Of a stretch of DNA of 64,000 bases, positions 45,240-54,133 are shown in pieces (position 1 is the first letter of the stretch; every line of letters starts with the position of its first letter). Position numbers and translations under genes: made by a program. Location: positions 40,696 to 104,695 of the forward strand of contig NZ_JWTB01000013.1 in the NCBI RefSeq assembly GCF_000813845.1, given 5' to 3'. The notes beneath the pieces were generated by a model. It was given only the letters and a program-made list of their open reading frames with translations. It searched no databases and had not been told where the DNA came from. Source of the DNA: Pseudarthrobacter phenanthrenivorans (GTDB lineage Bacteria > Actinomycetota > Actinomycetes > Actinomycetales > Micrococcaceae).

Positions 45240-45614
45240 ATGGAAGCCCCTGCACATGCCGCTCCCCTCCCCCAGGCCTTTGCCGACGGCGTGTTCCCGT
45301 CCGGGTGCCCCAGCCGGACGCTGCTTGACCACATCACCAGCAAATGGGGTGTCCTGATCCTGCTTTCACTCTCCGAAGGGGAACAGCGGTGGAGCGACCT
45401 GCGGCGGCGGGCCGAGGGCATCAGCGAGAAGATGCTGGCACAAACGCTGAAGACCCTGGAGCGGGACGGCCTGGTGAGCAGGAAGGCCCAGGCTGTGATT
45501 CCGCCGCGCGTGGACTACAGCCTGACGGACCGGGGGTATGAATTGAGCACATTGCTGGTGCCGCTGGTCGCCTGGGCCTTCGAGAACGCGGAGGAGATCA
45601 TCAACGGCAAGTAG
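45240..45614 (+). CDS. HxlR/DUF24-family redox-sensing regulator (QorR-like)
   Basis: 124-residue winged-helix regulator. WGVLILLSLSEGEQRWSDLRRRAEGISEKMLAQTLKTLERDGLV is the recognisable HxlR core in outline (about 37-82). The only cysteine is Cys23 in SGCPSRT just before helix 1, the position oxidised or thiol-alkylated in QorR and YodB. It probably represses itself and the divergent quinone reductase until quinones or disulfide stress release it. No ribosome site; TAAGCT lies seven bases before ATG. Confidence 0.87.
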   Translation: MEAPAHAAPLPQAFADGVFPSGCPSRTLLDHITSKWGVLILLSLSEGEQRWSDLRRRAEGISEKMLAQTLKTLERDGLVSRKAQAVIPPRVDYSLTDRGYELSTLLVPLVAWAFENAEEIINGK

Positions 45615-45780
45615 CGCCTGCACCAAAGACAGGTACCTGTTACTGGTGTGGCTGGTGTGAATAGCGCATAGCGTGTGCGTACGGTGGCGGCCGGAATGGG
45701 AGGACGATCCTCCGCTGGGAGCATTCCGCCAACCAGCACCGTTAGCAGGCGGCAGGACGCCGCTTGGAGGAGTTGGTCTT

Positions 45781-46044
45781 ATGGCCAAGGGCTACGCACA
45801 GGATCTTTCCGGCATGGGCCGGCCCATCAGCCTCGGCGCTTTCCTGGCCAAGGCATGGGGCGGGGTGGCAGGGGCTTTGGGGCCCCGCTGCCCTTACCGC
45901 GTGGGTGACACCGTCATAGGCGACGACCCCTTCAGCGGCAGGCGCGAAGGGGTCGTCGTATGGCAGGACCGGCGGTCGGTGGGCGTGAAGACCGCGTACG
46001 GCATCTTCTTCTTCGACCACCGCCTGGTCAGGCCCCTGGATTAG
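45781..46044 (+). CDS. small hypothetical protein
   Basis: 87-residue soluble protein with Gly-rich middle (GGVAGALGPRCPYRVGD) and a C-terminal strand pair (VVVWQDRRSVGVKTAYGIFFFD). GGAGGAG sits eight bases before ATG, so this start is chosen over the longer frame from 45673. No motif recognised. It ends 18 bp before the convergent SDR gene. Confidence 0.6.
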   Translation: MAKGYAQDLSGMGRPISLGAFLAKAWGGVAGALGPRCPYRVGDTVIGDDPFSGRREGVVVWQDRRSVGVKTAYGIFFFDHRLVRPLD

Positions 46045-46062
46045 CGCCAGGCGTGGCCGGCG

Positions 46063-46812
46063 TCAGCGCGCGGACCAGCCGCCGTCCATCGTGTAGCTGG
46101 CACCGGTGACCATGCCGGCGTCCGGTGAAGCGAGCCAGGCGACCAGGGACGCCACCTCCTCCGGTTCCACCAGGCGCTTGATGGCCGCTTCGGTCAGCAT
46201 CACCTTGGCCAGGACCTCGGATTCTGGAATTCCGTGCACCTTTGCCTGGTCGGCCAACTGGCTTTCCACCAGGGGCGTCCGCACGTAGCCGGGGTTGATG
46301 CAGTTGGACGTGACACCATGTTCCCCGCCTTCGAGCGCGGTCACCTTGCTCAGCCCTTCCAAACCGTGCTTCGCGGAAACATACGCGCTCTTGAACGGCG
46401 AGGCGCGGAGGCCGTGCACGGAGGAGACGTTGATGATGCGGCCGAACTTGTTGGCGTACATGTGGGGCAGTGCGGCACGGATGAGCAGGAACGGCGCCTC
46501 CAGCATCAGGGTGATGAGCCTGCGGAAATCGGCGGGGTCGAAATCCTGGATCGGGCTGATGCGCTGGATCCCGGCGTTGTTGACCAGGATGTCGCAGTCC
46601 AGGCCCAGGCCGGCCAGCGCCTCAGTGTCCAGCAGGTCCACGCCCCAGGCTGTGCCGTGCACCTCCCCGGCGAGCTTCTCCGCGGCAGAGGCGTCGACGT
46701 CGGCCACCACCACTTTCGCGCCCTGGGCGGCAAGTGCGCGCACGCACGCGGCTCCAATGCCGCTGGCGCCGCCGGTGACCAGTGCCTTGCGTCCATTCAA
46801 CGTGTTGTCCAT
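46063..46812 (-). CDS. 3-hydroxybutyrate dehydrogenase
   Basis: 249-residue classical SDR with GGASGIG (15-21), NNAG (about 84), catalytic Ser in VSSVHGLRAS, and YVSAKHG (Tyr-x-x-x-Lys). Residues after the active site (GYVRTPLVESQLADQAKVHGI) match D-3-hydroxybutyrate dehydrogenase, which oxidises 3-hydroxybutyrate to acetoacetate in ketone or PHB use. It follows a frameshifted MFS transporter gene on the same strand. Confidence 0.88.
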   Translation of the reverse strand: MDNTLNGRKALVTGGASGIGAACVRALAAQGAKVVVADVDASAAEKLAGEVHGTAWGVDLLDTEALAGLGLDCDILVNNAGIQRISPIQDFDPADFRRLITLMLEAPFLLIRAALPHMYANKFGRIINVSSVHGLRASPFKSAYVSAKHGLEGLSKVTALEGGEHGVTSNCINPGYVRTPLVESQLADQAKVHGIPESEVLAKVMLTEAAIKRLVEPEEVASLVAWLASPDAGMVTGASYTMDGGWSAR

Positions 46813-46863
46813 TGCGGTTCTCCTTCTGCGCTTATGGGGTCCAGGGGTTCCATCACTGCCTGG

Positions 46864-48239
46864 TCAGCGCTGCCCGGCCAGCAGCCCTTCGCGGGCCGCA
46901 TCCTCCCGGTCCACGTCTTCCAGGGCCACGCCCTTGGTTTCCCGCAGGCTCAGGACGGCGACGGCGGTGATGGCACACGCGACCACCAGGTAGATGGCGG
47001 TGGGCACCCACGACCCCGTGTCCTTCAGCCATTGGGTGGCCAGCAGCGGTGCCAGTGAACCGGCAAAGATGGAGGTCACCTGCGAGCCGAGGGACGCTCC
47101 GGAGTACCGCATGCGGGTGGGGAACATCTCGGCCATGATGGCGGGCTGCCCGGCGTACATGAGGCCGTGCAGGCACAGCCCGATGGTCACGGCCAGGACG
47201 ATGACCACGGCGTTCCGGGTATCGAACATCGGGAAGGCGAAGAACGGCCAAGTGGCACCGAGGATGGCGCCGGCCAGATACACGGGCTTGCGGCCAATCC
47301 GGTCAGCCAGGCGGCCGTACTGCGGAATGATGGCGAAGTGGATGACGTGGGCGATCAGCAGCGCCAGCAGGAGTGACGAGGTGTCGTACTTATGCACGCT
47401 CTTGAGGTACACAATCGCGAAGCTGACCACCAGGTAGTACATGATGTTTTCCGCGAACCGCAGCCCCATGGCCTGGAAGATGCCCTTGGGGTACTTGCGC
47501 AGGACCTCGAAGACGCCGTAGCTGACGGCCTGTTCCTTCTCCACCAGTTCCTTGGCTTCGAGGAAGATGGGCGACTCGCTGACGTTGGTGCGGATGTAGT
47601 AGCCCACGAAGACGATCACGGCGGAAAGCCAGAACGCCACGCGCCAGCCCCAGCCGAGGAACGCCTCGCTGCTGAGGGTGGTGGACATGATGTACAGCAC
47701 CAGGTGGCCAGGAGGTTGCCCACCGGAACGGCGGCCTGGGGCCAGCTGGACCAGAAGGCGCGGGTCTTGTTGGGGCTGTGTTCGGCCACGAGGAGCACGG
47801 CGCCGCCCCATTCGCCGCCCAGCGCGAAGCCCTGGATGAAGCGCAGGGCCACCAGCAGGGCGGGGGCCAGGTAGCCGATGTCGGCGAAGCCGGGCAGGCA
47901 GCCCATCAGGAACGTGGAGATGCCGATGATCACGATGGTGAGCTGCAGGGTGGGCTTGCGGCCCAGTTTGTCGCCGATCTGGCCGAACACGATGCCGCCC
48001 AGCGGGCGGGCGATGAAGCCCACGGCGTAGGTGAGGAAGGCCTGGATGATCCCGTCCAGCTCGTTGCCGGTGGAAGGGAAAAAGTATTTGCCGAAGACCA
48101 GGGTGGCGGCGGTGGCGTACAGGAAGAACTCGTACCACTCCACCACCGTTCCCACCATGGACGCGGCAACAATCCTCTTCAGTCCTGATCCTTCGGGTGC
48201 ATGCCCGGCGTTGTTGGCCGGGCGCTGCTCTACGCTCAT
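46864..48239 (-). pseudogene. MFS (MHS-type) metabolite:H+ symporter, frameshifted
   Basis: Two reading frames together make one typical 12-helix MHS-family transporter. The first frame (48239 to about 47700) holds [32 protein letters not shown] and NLLATW. The second continues from [24 protein letters not shown] to the end LREEG-type tail. The join is at 47701-47709, where GCC-ACC-TGG reads as if one C of an ACC-CTG was lost. It is either a true inactivating mutation or a sequencing or assembly error in a short C run. The likely substrate is 3-hydroxybutyrate or a related acid, by context. Confidence 0.85.
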
Positions 48240-48366
48240 GGTTTCTCCTAGTGTCCACATTGACACGTGCTGTGATCCCCAGCACAAGTGACTCAGATGA
48301 GTATTACTGCACAAATCCTGCACTTCAATGCCCAAAGGGGCACCAAGTGTGTGCACAATTGCAGAC

Positions 48367-49263
48367 ATGAATGCGAACCCCGATGACCTCCTGGTCCTCC
48401 TGGCGGTGTCACGCTCGGCGAAGTTCACGACGGCGGCCCAGGCGCTGGGCATGAACCACACCACGGTCTCGCGCCGGATCGCCGCGCTGGAAAAGGCGCT
48501 GGGCGGCAGGGTCCTGTCCCGGGCAGCGGGCGGCTGGGAACTGACCGAGCTGGGTGCACGGGCCGTGCGGGCGGCCGAACAGGTCGAGGCCGTCATGGGC
48601 ACCCTGGGCCCGGCCGGCCAGGCACCGGACCCCGTCGCGGGCGTGGTCCGGATGACCGCGACGGACGGGTTCAGCGCCTACATTGCCGCCCCGGCGGTGG
48701 CGCGGCTGCGGCGGGACCATCCCGGCCTCAGTGTCGAAGTGGTGACCATGACCCGGCGGGCGCTGCAGCAGCGGTCCGGGCTGGACATCGAGGTGGTGGT
48801 GGGCGAGCCGCAGGTGCACCGGGCGGAGGCCATCCGGCTCGGCGAATACCGGCTGGGAATGTACGCCTCCCGCGCCTACCTCGCGGAGCACGGGACACCG
48901 GCCACCGTGGCCGAACTGAACGCCCACCCGCTGGTCTACTTCGTGGATTCGATGCTGCAGGTCGATGACCTGGACGCACCGCGCCGGCTGGTTCCGGCGA
49001 TGCGGGACGGGCTGACCTCCACCAATGTGTTCGTCCATGTGGAGGCCACCCGGGCAGGCGCAGGCGTCGGGTTCCTGCCGTGCTTCATGGCGGACCTCCA
49101 CGACGACCTGGTCCGGCTGCTGCCCGACGAAATTGGTGAACTGCTTCCCTACTGGATGGTCCTGCGCCCGGACTCGCTGCGCCGCCCGGCCGTTGCCGCC
49201 GTCGTGCAGGCCCTGCGGGACCGGATGGCCGAACACCGCGGCGCACTCCTGGGCAAGGGTTAG
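48367..49263 (+). CDS. LysR-family transcriptional regulator
   Basis: 298-residue LysR regulator. The N-terminal helix-turn-helix is [28 protein letters not shown] in outline, followed by a co-inducer domain (about 88-290). Divergent from the MFS/3-hydroxybutyrate dehydrogenase operon, so it is its probable regulator. TGCACAA-type repeats in the 127-bp gap (for example GTGCACAATTGCA at 48351) may be its sites. The start at 48367 has no ribosome site but a CACAAT box seven bases upstream. Its stop lies just before inverted repeat B. Confidence 0.87.
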   Translation: MNANPDDLLVLLAVSRSAKFTTAAQALGMNHTTVSRRIAALEKALGGRVLSRAAGGWELTELGARAVRAAEQVEAVMGTLGPAGQAPDPVAGVVRMTATDGFSAYIAAPAVARLRRDHPGLSVEVVTMTRRALQQRSGLDIEVVVGEPQVHRAEAIRLGEYRLGMYASRAYLAEHGTPATVAELNAHPLVYFVDSMLQVDDLDAPRRLVPAMRDGLTSTNVFVHVEATRAGAGVGFLPCFMADLHDDLVRLLPDEIGELLPYWMVLRPDSLRRPAVAAVVQALRDRMAEHRGALLGKG

Positions 49264-49329
49264 CCCATCGATTGCTGAGTAAATGCCGTTTTGACCGCTG
49301 AAAACGACGATTACTCAGCAATCGATGGG
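49264..49329. repeat. inverted repeat element B (conserved-loop palindrome family)
   Basis: 29-base arms beginning CCCATCGATTGCTGAGTAA (26 of 29 paired) enclose an eight-base loop GACCGCTG. The apex and ends match element A. It lies one base past the LysR stop. The right arm encodes the last residues P-S-I-A-E and the TAA stop of the convergent methyltransferase gene. Confidence 0.85.
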
Positions 49330-50258
49330 GGTGAATCGTGGCGGACCGGGGTGCCGGCCGCGAACGCCCGGACCTGCGCATCATCCCAGAGGTGTGCCGG
49401 GACGGCGCCGCCGAGGAGCCTGCGGCGCAGCTGGGGGTCGTCGGCAAAGGGCACGTCGCTGCCGGCCATCACCATGTTCCCGTACCGGCGGCCCTTGAGC
49501 ATGGCGGGATCGGCGATGATGACCGTGTGCTTGAAGCTTGCCGCGATGGTGGCCGCGTCTTCCCGGGCATTCTTCAGGTCCGGGGCATCACCGGAGTTCG
49601 CCACATAGAGGCCTCCCGGGGCCAGGACCCGTTTGACGTGCTGGTTGAATTCCGCCGTGGTGAGCGGCCGCGGGGTCAGGGCGCCGGCGAAGACGTCGCG
49701 GATGATGAAGTCCCGGGTCTGGGCGGTAAGGGTCTCCGTGACGGCCCGGGCCTCGCCCACCCGGATGCGCAGCAGCGGCGCCTTGGGCAGGTCGAACCAG
49801 CCGCGGACGTATTCGGCGAGCTTCCCGTCCAGTTCCACCACCACCTGGCGGGCATCCGGGTAGGCGGCGGCGAGGTACCGGGCCATTGAGCAGGCCCCGC
49901 CACCCAAATGCAGTCCGCGCAGCTTGTGTTCCTGCGGCCCGCGCAGCTTGGCGGAGGACTGGTCCCGCGGCGGCCAGCGGGACTCGATGAGTGCCGCCAT
50001 CCAGCGCATGTACTCGAAGTCCAGGAACAGTGGATCGGCAAGGTCGATGTGCGAGCTCATCACGCCGTTGATTTTCAGGAGCCAGCCGGTGGAGTTGTCC
50101 TGGTCCGCGATCAGCTCGCAGTCGCCGGTGTCGATGTAGTAGACGCCCTCCACCGGGCCGTCGACAGCTGCCCCCTTGGGGACCTCCACCACGCCTGCGA
50201 CCGCCCGCATGCTGTTCCTGGCCCCCGACCGTCCGCGTTTTGCCATTACCCGTGCCAC
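49311..50258 (-). CDS. spermidine-synthase-like SAM-dependent protein
   Basis: 315-residue Rossmann-fold protein. It has the AdoMet or dcSAM site GLHLGGGACSMARYLAAAYP (G-x-G-x-G type, about 118), VVVELDGKLAEYV, and RDFIIRDVFAG in place of the spermidine synthase DVYDG Asp loop. It resembles the actinobacterial 'fused MFS/spermidine synthase' soluble half without membrane helices. Polyamine synthesis is not certain. Its C-terminus SPPSIAE is contributed by repeat element B, so the original end may have been replaced. Confidence 0.75.
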   Translation of the reverse strand: MARVMAKRGRSGARNSMRAVAGVVEVPKGAAVDGPVEGVYYIDTGDCELIADQDNSTGWLLKINGVMSSHIDLADPLFLDFEYMRWMAALIESRWPPRDQSSAKLRGPQEHKLRGLHLGGGACSMARYLAAAYPDARQVVVELDGKLAEYVRGWFDLPKAPLLRIRVGEARAVTETLTAQTRDFIIRDVFAGALTPRPLTTAEFNQHVKRVLAPGGLYVANSGDAPDLKNAREDAATIAASFKHTVIIADPAMLKGRRYGNMVMAGSDVPFADDPQLRRRLLGGAVPAHLWDDAQVRAFAAGTPVRHDSPPSIAE

Positions 50259-50301
50259 GCCTCAGTCATGCTTCAACCTTAGTTGGTTGGGACTGCCCCT
50301 T

Positions 50302-51834
50302 TCAGTTGGTTGGCACTGCCCCTTCGCCGTCCCGGATGCGCTTGACCACGGCAGTGGTGGACCGTTCAGCCACGTAGTCAAGGATGGCCACGCGGCCGCC
50401 GTACTCCTCCACGGCGGGGGTCTCCTCCAGCATCTCCGGGGTGTAGTCCCCGCCTTTGGCATATACCTCAGGGCGGAGCCGCCGGATCAGTGGCGTTGCC
50501 GTGGGGGTGTCAAACACGGTGACGTAATCCACGCAGCTCAGGGCGGCCACCACCGCCGCCCGGTCTGCCATGGAATTGATGGGCCTGCCGGCGCCCTTGA
50601 GCCGGCGCACCGAGTCATCGCTGTTCAGCGCCACCACCAGGATGTCCCCAAGCTGCTTGGCCTGGTTGAGGTACCGGGTGTGGCCGCTGTGCAGGACGTC
50701 GAAGCATCCGTTTGTCAGCACGATCCGCTGCCCTTGGGCGCGGTGCATTTCCATCTGCCGCTCCAGTTCCTCTTCAGTGAGGGCAGTGTCCGCGAAGGCC
50801 TCCAGGTACCGGCTGAGCTGGGCTGTACTGCAGACGGACGTGCCCGGCTGGTGCACCACCACATCCGCTGCCGATTGGGCCAGGTCCAGGCTGGCGGTCA
50901 GCGGCAGCCCGGCAGCGCGGGCCAGCGTCAGGGCCGCGACGAACGTGTCACCTGCCCCGGACGCCTGTTTCTCGGCAGCCGGCCGTGCCCACGTCCGGTG
51001 CCGCACGCCGTCGGGCGTCAACAGCACGGTGCCGTCACGGTCCAGGGTAACCACTACGGCGCGCGCTCCGGTGGCCGCCAGCAACGCCGCCGACTCCGCC
51101 CCAACGGCGTCCACCCGTTCCTGGCCGTCGGGCAGTTTGTGGTCCAGCAGCCGCGCGGTTTCCTGGGCGTTCGGGGTCACCAGGTCAGGCTGCAGGGCGG
51201 CCCAGGGCCGCGGATCGTGCGCGTCAACCACCACCAGCGGGCGCTCCCCGGCGTCACGGCGGCTGCCGAGGGCGTCGGCGAGCGCCGTCCGGACGGGCTC
51301 CGCGAGCACGCCGGTGCCGTAGTCGCAGACCAGGACGGCGTCCCGGCCGGCGACGGCGGCACGCACCGAGGCGGCGAGCGCATCGAGGGCGTCGGCCGGG
51401 ACGGTCTTGGCGGCGTCATCGAGGCGCAGCATCACCTGGCCGCCGCTGCTGATCCGGATCTTGGTGGTGGTGACCATGTCCGGGTGGGTCTGCAGGTCCC
51501 GGACGTCGATGGCCGCGGCGGCAAGCTGGGTGCGCAGGTCCCCGCCGGCGTCGTCGGAGCCGATGATTCCGGCCACCGACACTTTCGCGCCCAGGGCGGC
51601 GAGGTTCATCGCAGTGTTGGCCGCGCCGCCGGGGACCGATTCACGGGACTGGATATCCACCACCGGGGCCGGGGCTTCCCGGCAGAGCCGTTCAATGCTG
51701 CCGCTCCACCAGCCATCCAGCATCACATCCCCGATCACCAGGATGGACAGCTGTTCCGCTGCCAGCCGGCCCGGCAGCCAGTCGGACAATGCCCGCTGGG
51801 TGGAGAGGTCGATCGGTTCCCGGGAGGCGCTCAT
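50302..51834 (-). CDS. bifunctional HldE-type heptose kinase / nucleotidylyltransferase (copy 1)
   Basis: 510-residue cytoplasmic enzyme. PfkB-type kinase domain (about 28-350) with GGAANTAMNLAALGA and catalytic GAGD in QASGAGDTF. A nucleotidylyltransferase domain (about 375-500) has NGCFDVLHSGHTRYL (HxGH) and AKGGDYTPEML. The order matches HldE, which makes heptose-1,7-bisphosphate and then ADP-heptose. Last gene of the nine-gene operon; the ATG overlaps the aldehyde dehydrogenase stop. A second HldE-like gene lies 2.3 kb upstream. Confidence 0.85.
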   Translation of the reverse strand: MSASREPIDLSTQRALSDWLPGRLAAEQLSILVIGDVMLDGWWSGSIERLCREAPAPVVDIQSRESVPGGAANTAMNLAALGAKVSVAGIIGSDDAGGDLRTQLAAAAIDVRDLQTHPDMVTTTKIRISSGGQVMLRLDDAAKTVPADALDALAASVRAAVAGRDAVLVCDYGTGVLAEPVRTALADALGSRRDAGERPLVVVDAHDPRPWAALQPDLVTPNAQETARLLDHKLPDGQERVDAVGAESAALLAATGARAVVVTLDRDGTVLLTPDGVRHRTWARPAAEKQASGAGDTFVAALTLARAAGLPLTASLDLAQSAADVVVHQPGTSVCSTAQLSRYLEAFADTALTEEELERQMEMHRAQGQRIVLTNGCFDVLHSGHTRYLNQAKQLGDILVVALNSDDSVRRLKGAGRPINSMADRAAVVAALSCVDYVTVFDTPTATPLIRRLRPEVYAKGGDYTPEMLEETPAVEEYGGRVAILDYVAERSTTAVVKRIRDGEGAVPTN

Positions 51835-53288
51835 GGCAGGTCCTGCCCACCGCTGCCGTCCACTGGTCCGGCGGCGGAGCCCGCGCGCGCCGGCGGTGCG
51901 CTGATGTGCACCACCTTGACCTGCGTGAACTCGTCCAGCAGCTCGGGACCATAACCGAAACCTGCACCGCTTTCGCCGCGCGGCTGGGCTGCGCCTCCGG
52001 GGGCGCCGCCGAAGACCGCGTTGACCTTGACGGTTCCCACCGGCAGCGCCGCCACGGCCTGCTGGATGTGGGCGATGTTGCTGCTCAGGACGGTAGCGGC
52101 AAGCCCGTACCTGCCGCTGCAGGCAAGGCGCAGGCCGTCGTCGAACGAGTCCACTACCTGCACCGGGGCCACGGGCCCGAACGTTTCCTCCGTCATGACC
52201 TGCATCCCGTCGGTGCAGTCGAGCAGGACGGTGGCGGGGTAGAACGAGCCCGGCCCGTCCGGCAGGGCGCCGCCTTCCACCGCCCGCGCCCCCTGCTTCA
52301 GGGCTTCTGCCACCTGCGCGTGCACGGCGTCGCGCATCCGCAGGTCCACCAGCGGCGCAACCGTGCCCTTGCTGTTCCGAAGGGCGGCCTCGGCTTCGAG
52401 GGCCTTGCAGAATTCGGCGGCGATGTCGCGATGGACGTAGATGCGCTCCACGGCCGTGCAGATCTGGCCGCTGTTGCTGAAGGCACCTACGGCGGCTTGT
52501 TCGGCAGCCCATCCCGGATCCACGTCGCGGTCCACCAGGAGGGGGTCATTGCCGCCGTTTTCCCTGATCACATGGGCGCCGGTCAGGGCCCCGGCGCCGG
52601 CAATCCGGGCCCCGGAGGCGCTGGACCCCACGTGGGCGATCACATCGACCTCCGCCTGAGACAACGCGGCCCCCACCGCGGCGCCGCCGGAGACGGTCAG
52701 GAAGACGCCGGGTGGAAAGGCAGGTGCCAGGACCTCGCCCAGCGCCTCCCCCAGCCGGGGGCAGCGCTCGCTCGGTTTATGGATAACGGTGTTGCCGGTG
52801 ACCAGGGCCGCGCCGATCAAGCCGCAGGCCACGGCAACGGGGTCGTTCCACGGGGTCAGCAGGACCGCCACGCCGCGCGGCTCAGCCAGCGTGTAGTCGG
52901 TGGCGAGCCGGTTGCCGCGGAGGCTATGGCCGCGGTGGACGGGCCCCAGCTCTGCGTACTGCTCGAGGGTGGAAACGGCGGCACCGATTCCTGCCAGTGC
53001 CTCGTCCTCCGGGCGGCCGGTTTCGCTGGCGTTCAGCCCGGCGAGTTCCCGGGCGGCCGCGTCGAGGGCCTTGGCGGCAGCCCGGAGTGCGGCGCCGCGC
53101 TCCGCGGGAGCCGTTGCTGCCCAGGCGGGTGCCGCCCTGCGGGCTACGCGGACGGCATCCTGCACGGCGTCCGGTTCCGCTTCGGGCACGGTCCAGAGCA
53201 CTTCACCGGTCCGCGGGTCCTGGATGGTGATGCCGGAACCGTCGGTTGTCCCGGTGCCTGCGGCTGTTTCGGTGACTGTGGTGGGCAT
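51831..53288 (-). CDS. aldehyde dehydrogenase in the heptose operon
   Basis: 485-residue NAD(P)-dependent aldehyde dehydrogenase. Catalytic Cys in FSNSGQICTAVERIYV (about 290) and the general-base Glu in IRENGGNDPLLV (usual ELGG changed to ENGG). The N-terminal NAD domain has LLTPWNDPVAVACGLIGAALVTGNT. GGGAGGAA precedes the ATG. It overlaps hldE copy 1 by four bases, so it is part of the heptose operon. Whether it oxidises a sugar aldehyde or an unrelated aldehyde is unknown. Confidence 0.85.
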   Translation of the reverse strand: MPTTVTETAAGTGTTDGSGITIQDPRTGEVLWTVPEAEPDAVQDAVRVARRAAPAWAATAPAERGAALRAAAKALDAAARELAGLNASETGRPEDEALAGIGAAVSTLEQYAELGPVHRGHSLRGNRLATDYTLAEPRGVAVLLTPWNDPVAVACGLIGAALVTGNTVIHKPSERCPRLGEALGEVLAPAFPPGVFLTVSGGAAVGAALSQAEVDVIAHVGSSASGARIAGAGALTGAHVIRENGGNDPLLVDRDVDPGWAAEQAAVGAFSNSGQICTAVERIYVHRDIAAEFCKALEAEAALRNSKGTVAPLVDLRMRDAVHAQVAEALKQGARAVEGGALPDGPGSFYPATVLLDCTDGMQVMTEETFGPVAPVQVVDSFDDGLRLACSGRYGLAATVLSSNIAHIQQAVAALPVGTVKVNAVFGGAPGGAAQPRGESGAGFGYGPELLDEFTQVKVVHISAPPARAGSAAGPVDGSGGQDLP

Positions 53289-53370
53289 GGTGTTCCTCCC
53301 GCCTTTCAGGGCTGGTGTGTCAGTGCTGGTGGTCCTGCTGCGGCCACCAGGAGTGGCCGGCGCTTCCGGT

Positions 53371-54087
53371 TTAGGGCCAGGAGCCCTCTTCCTCGTGGCA
53401 GATCAGCATTTCGCGGACCTCGCAGCCGGTGGGCTGGTTCAGGGCGAACAGAATGGCCTGCGCCGTGTTGGCGGGGTCGTTGAGCCTGGAATCGTCCTGC
53501 GGCTTGTACTGCTCGGTACGGTCGTCGAAGAAGCGGGTCTTCATGCCGCCGGGGATCATGGTGGTCACGCCGATTTCGCCGCCCGTTTCCGCGGCCAGCG
53601 CGTGGCTGAATCCCACCACGCCGAACTTGGAGGCGCAGTAGGCGGTGGCGTCGGCAACGGCGCGCTTGCCCAGGGTGGACGCGACGGTCACCACGCGGCC
53701 GTGGGTTTCCTTGAGGTAGGGCAGGGCTGCGCGCACTACGGACACGGTGCCCATGAGGTTGACCCCGATGACCTTTTCCCACTCCGTGGCTTCGACGTCG
53801 GCCAGTTTGCCGCAGCGGTCGATGCCGGCCGCGGTGACCACGGCATCGAGGCCGCCCAGGGTGTCAGCAGCCTCGCGGACCGCATGCTCCACGGCTGCGC
53901 GGTCCGCGACGTCCACCTCAAAGGCTTTCACGCCGGAGACGCTGCTGATGTCGCGGTCCAGCACCACCGGGGTGCCGCCGGAGCGGAGGACGGCCTCGAC
54001 GACGGCGGCGCCCAGTCCGGAGGCGCCTCCCGTCACCAGGACGCGGCCGGGCGTGGTGGAGGCAGGTGCAGTTGATTCTGCGGTCAT
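53371..54087 (-). CDS. classical SDR oxidoreductase in the heptose operon
   Basis: 238-residue short-chain dehydrogenase with TGGASGLG (about 19), AAGIDR in place of NNAG, Ser in VASTLGKRA and catalytic YCASK. The start at 54087 follows GAAAGGAA; the frame opens at 54114. It is a classical SDR, not the extended type of HldD, so it is not an obvious ADP-heptose 6-epimerase. It sits between the two hldE-like genes with short gaps. Confidence 0.82.
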   Translation of the reverse strand: MTAESTAPASTTPGRVLVTGGASGLGAAVVEAVLRSGGTPVVLDRDISSVSGVKAFEVDVADRAAVEHAVREAADTLGGLDAVVTAAGIDRCGKLADVEATEWEKVIGVNLMGTVSVVRAALPYLKETHGRVVTVASTLGKRAVADATAYCASKFGVVGFSHALAAETGGEIGVTTMIPGGMKTRFFDDRTEQYKPQDDSRLNDPANTAQAILFALNQPTGCEVREMLICHEEEGSWP

Positions 54088-54133
54088 TGGTGTTCCTTTC
54101 AGTGGGGAGAACAAGTCAGGGTCACAGGCGGGG

